NCBI GenBank assembly: GCA_023393155.1
Contig: JAEWML010000159.1
Span: forward strand, 1-9,004
DNA: 9,004 nt
From: Bacillota bacterium
GTDB lineage: Bacteria; Bacillota; Clostridia; Oscillospirales; Oscillospiraceae
Direction of reading: 5' to 3'
The notes beneath the pieces are model-generated. The model did no database searches and was not told where the DNA came from. It was given only the letters and a program-made list of their open reading frames with translations. Numbering within the stretch: position 1 is the stretch's first letter; every line of letters starts with the position of its first letter. The translations under genes were made by a program, and so were the position numbers. Of this stretch, positions 8,383 through 9,004 are shown one piece after another.

Positions 8383-8440
8383 AAAAGGCCTCTGTCGCGG
8401 CGCAGCCAACCGGCGTCCGTGGGCTTTGCAAGTTTTGATA

Positions 8441-8469
8441 ATTATAGCATAGCGTTTTTCTCATTACAA
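8441..8469 (-). promoter_or_regulatory. Promoter of the DivIVA-domain gene
   Basis: On the minus strand TTGTAA (8469-8464; 4 of 6 consensus bases) stands 17 nt before a perfect TATAAT (8446-8441). TGC directly precedes the -10 box, forming an extended -10. Transcription should start near 8434, giving a leader of about 130 nt. It is divergent from the tRNA promoter, with 38 bp between the two -35 boxes. Confidence 0.8.
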
Positions 8470-8507
8470 GCCCCAGGAAAAAAGTGAAAATTTTAAGAAG
8501 AAAATGC

Positions 8508-8536
8508 TTGCATTTTATAGAATGCCATGCTATTAT
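8508..8536 (+). promoter_or_regulatory. Promoter of tRNA-Arg with possible UP element
   Basis: TTGCAT (8508-8513), a 17-nt spacer and TATTAT (8531-8536; 5 of 6), preceded by TGC as an extended -10. The A-rich run at about 8478-8504, just upstream of the -35 box, has the composition of an UP element, which would suit a stable-RNA promoter. The predicted start is near 8543, about 20 nt before the tRNA. The -35/spacer region also holds a small inverted repeat, GCATT/AATGC (8510-8514, 8521-8525), of unknown meaning. Confidence 0.75.
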
Positions 8537-8563
8537 AACTAAGCTGTTTGAAAACAGTGGTAC

Positions 8564-8640
8564 GCGCCGTTAGCTCAGCTGGATAGAGCGTCTGGCTACG
8601 GACCAGAAGGCCGGGGGTTCGAATCCCTCACGGCGTACCA
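8564..8640 (+). tRNA. tRNA-Arg (anticodon ACG), CCA encoded
   Basis: A 77-nt cloverleaf with all arms. The acceptor strands are GCGCCGT (8564-8570) and ACGGCGT (8630-8636). The D-arm is GCTC/GAGC. The anticodon arm is TCTGG and CCAGA around loop CTACGGA, with anticodon ACG at 8598-8600. The T-arm is GGGGG/CCCTC with TTCGAAT, followed by A73 and an encoded CCA (8638-8640). A34 is expected to be deaminated to inosine by TadA, so that CGU, CGC and CGA are read. The first acceptor pair is G1-U72, a wobble instead of the usual G-C, and the T-stem has one G-U pair (positions 50-64). Confidence 0.97.
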
Positions 8641-8679
8641 GAAAAGAAGCTTTGAGAAATCAAGGCTTCTTTTCTTTTT
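8641..8679 (+). terminator. Intrinsic terminator of tRNA-Arg
   Basis: Starts directly after the CCA. GAAAAGAAGCTTTGA (8641-8655) pairs with 8660-8674 around a GAAA tetraloop, with one G-T pair in 15, and is followed by a T run (8675-8679). The stem itself ends in an A/T-rich part, as often seen in bidirectional terminators, but no minus-strand gene needs it here. Confidence 0.88.
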
Positions 8680-8765
8680 GGTCAGAGCCGCAGCGGTTTT
8701 GACGTTCCGAATTGAGCCGCGTTCATTCATTACAGAACAGCTCGCGCCCAAATATAACTGAAAAA

Positions 8766-8786
8766 TTGCACACGGATTTGCACACG
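8766..8786. repeat. Tandem direct repeat TTGCACACG, 12-bp period
   Basis: Two perfect 9-bp copies (8766-8774 and 8778-8786) are separated by three bases. They lie 126 bp downstream of the tRNA end, in a non-coding stretch (8680-8792) where I see no gene. Short direct repeats beside a tRNA gene resemble arm-type binding sites of tyrosine recombinases, but no integrase gene or duplicated tRNA end is present in the window. Confidence 0.45.
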
Positions 8787-8792
8787 AAAATT

Positions 8793-8822
8793 CCCCGCAG
8801 GAGCCTCCCGGCTCCTGCGGGG
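8793..8822. terminator. Terminator hairpin of the M20-family gene, possibly bidirectional
   Basis: A perfect 13-bp stem: CCCCGCAGGAGCC (8793-8805) pairs with 8810-8822 around loop TCCC. On the minus strand it is followed by AATTTTC and lies 47 nt after the stop of the M20-family gene. On the plus strand it is followed by ATTTGTTTATTT. Both T tracts are interrupted, so it may act in both directions. Its main user is probably the minus-strand gene. Confidence 0.8.
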
Positions 8823-8869
8823 ATTTGTTTATTTAGGTATTCACACGTTTGAGATTCTCTCATGCGGAA

Positions 8870-9004
8870 TCAGGAATGAAAGTATTCCTCCACAATGGAA
8901 ACAAAGGCTGCGCTTCCCATATACAGCACATCCTCGTCAATGTTGAACTTGGAATTATGGTGCGGCCCATCCGTGTGCTTTTCCGGGTTGGCGGAGCTCA
9001 GGAA
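8870..9004 (-). CDS. M20-family amidohydrolase/peptidase, C-terminal end only
   Basis: The last 44 codons and the TGA stop of a gene whose start lies to the right of the window. The visible part contains GPHHNSKFNIDEDVLYMG, the hallmark C-terminal motif of M20 amidohydrolases (hippurate hydrolase, N-acyl-amino-acid and related amidohydrolases). In this motif a histidine of the HH pair completes the metal-binding catalytic site, and the acidic FNIDED stretch follows. The final helix (SAAFVSIVEEYFHS) is also typical. Full family members are about 380-400 residues. The substrate cannot be judged from this fragment. A strong terminator follows. Start, operon partners and regulation are outside the window. 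Confidence 0.85.
   Translation of the reverse strand, partial: FLSSANPEKHTDGPHHNSKFNIDEDVLYMGSAAFVSIVEEYFHS

Noticed and set aside
8301..8384. 28-residue N-terminal extension of the DivIVA-domain protein from a TTG at 8384
   Set aside because: The extension is Pro/Gly/Ala-rich and unlike the family, overlaps a stable hairpin, and the ATG at 8300 has a well-spaced AAGGAG site.
8301..8434. Known riboswitch classes (FMN, TPP, cobalamin, cyclic di-GMP, glycine, ZTP) or small SRP/6S RNA in the DivIVA-gene leader
   Set aside because: None of the conserved core motifs that I can recall for these classes is present in either orientation.

Overview
The window is an ordinary bacterial chromosomal segment read almost wholly on the minus strand. 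It looks like a GC-rich, low-GC-phylum member (Bacillota, class Clostridia; an Oscillospiraceae-like gut anaerobe is my best guess). The reasons are the Enterococcus-type gene order of a V/A-type ATPase, strong AGGAGG-type ribosome binding sites, a DivIVA-domain protein, a tRNA with encoded CCA, and AT-rich sigma-A-type promoters between GC-rich genes. The genus is inference.

Region 1 (1-7551, minus): a V/A-type ATPase operon. Transcribed from right to left it reads G/H - I - K - E - C - F - A - B, and B runs off the left edge at codon 279. Subunit D, expected next, lies outside. The order matches the Enterococcus hirae ntp operon. Gaps are 1-27 nt except for an 81-nt gap before A, and A and B overlap by one base. 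The proteins form one machine. A and B make the ATP-binding hexamer; C and F (with D) form the central rotor and its socket; E and G/H form the peripheral stalks; I and the K ring form the ion channel. Every position aligned with the E. hirae NtpK sodium site is identical or conservatively replaced, so Na+ coupling is predicted. A single promoter (7523-7551) with an AT-rich upstream region precedes the operon.

Region 2 (7695-8469, minus): a 186-residue DivIVA-domain coiled-coil protein with its own extended -10 promoter, a GC-rich leader of about 130 nt that can form a nested hairpin, and an intrinsic terminator that separates it from the ATPase operon.

Region 3 (8508-8679, plus): tRNA-Arg(ACG) with a promoter divergent from that of the DivIVA gene and a long terminator hairpin.

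Region 4 (8680-9004): a non-coding stretch with a short tandem direct repeat and a perfect 13-bp terminator stem, then the last 44 codons of an M20-family amidohydrolase on the minus strand.

I see no clearly undescribed system. The points most worth checking are the sodium-site signature in K, the structured leader of the DivIVA gene, the gap and TTG start at subunit A, and the repeat downstream of the tRNA.
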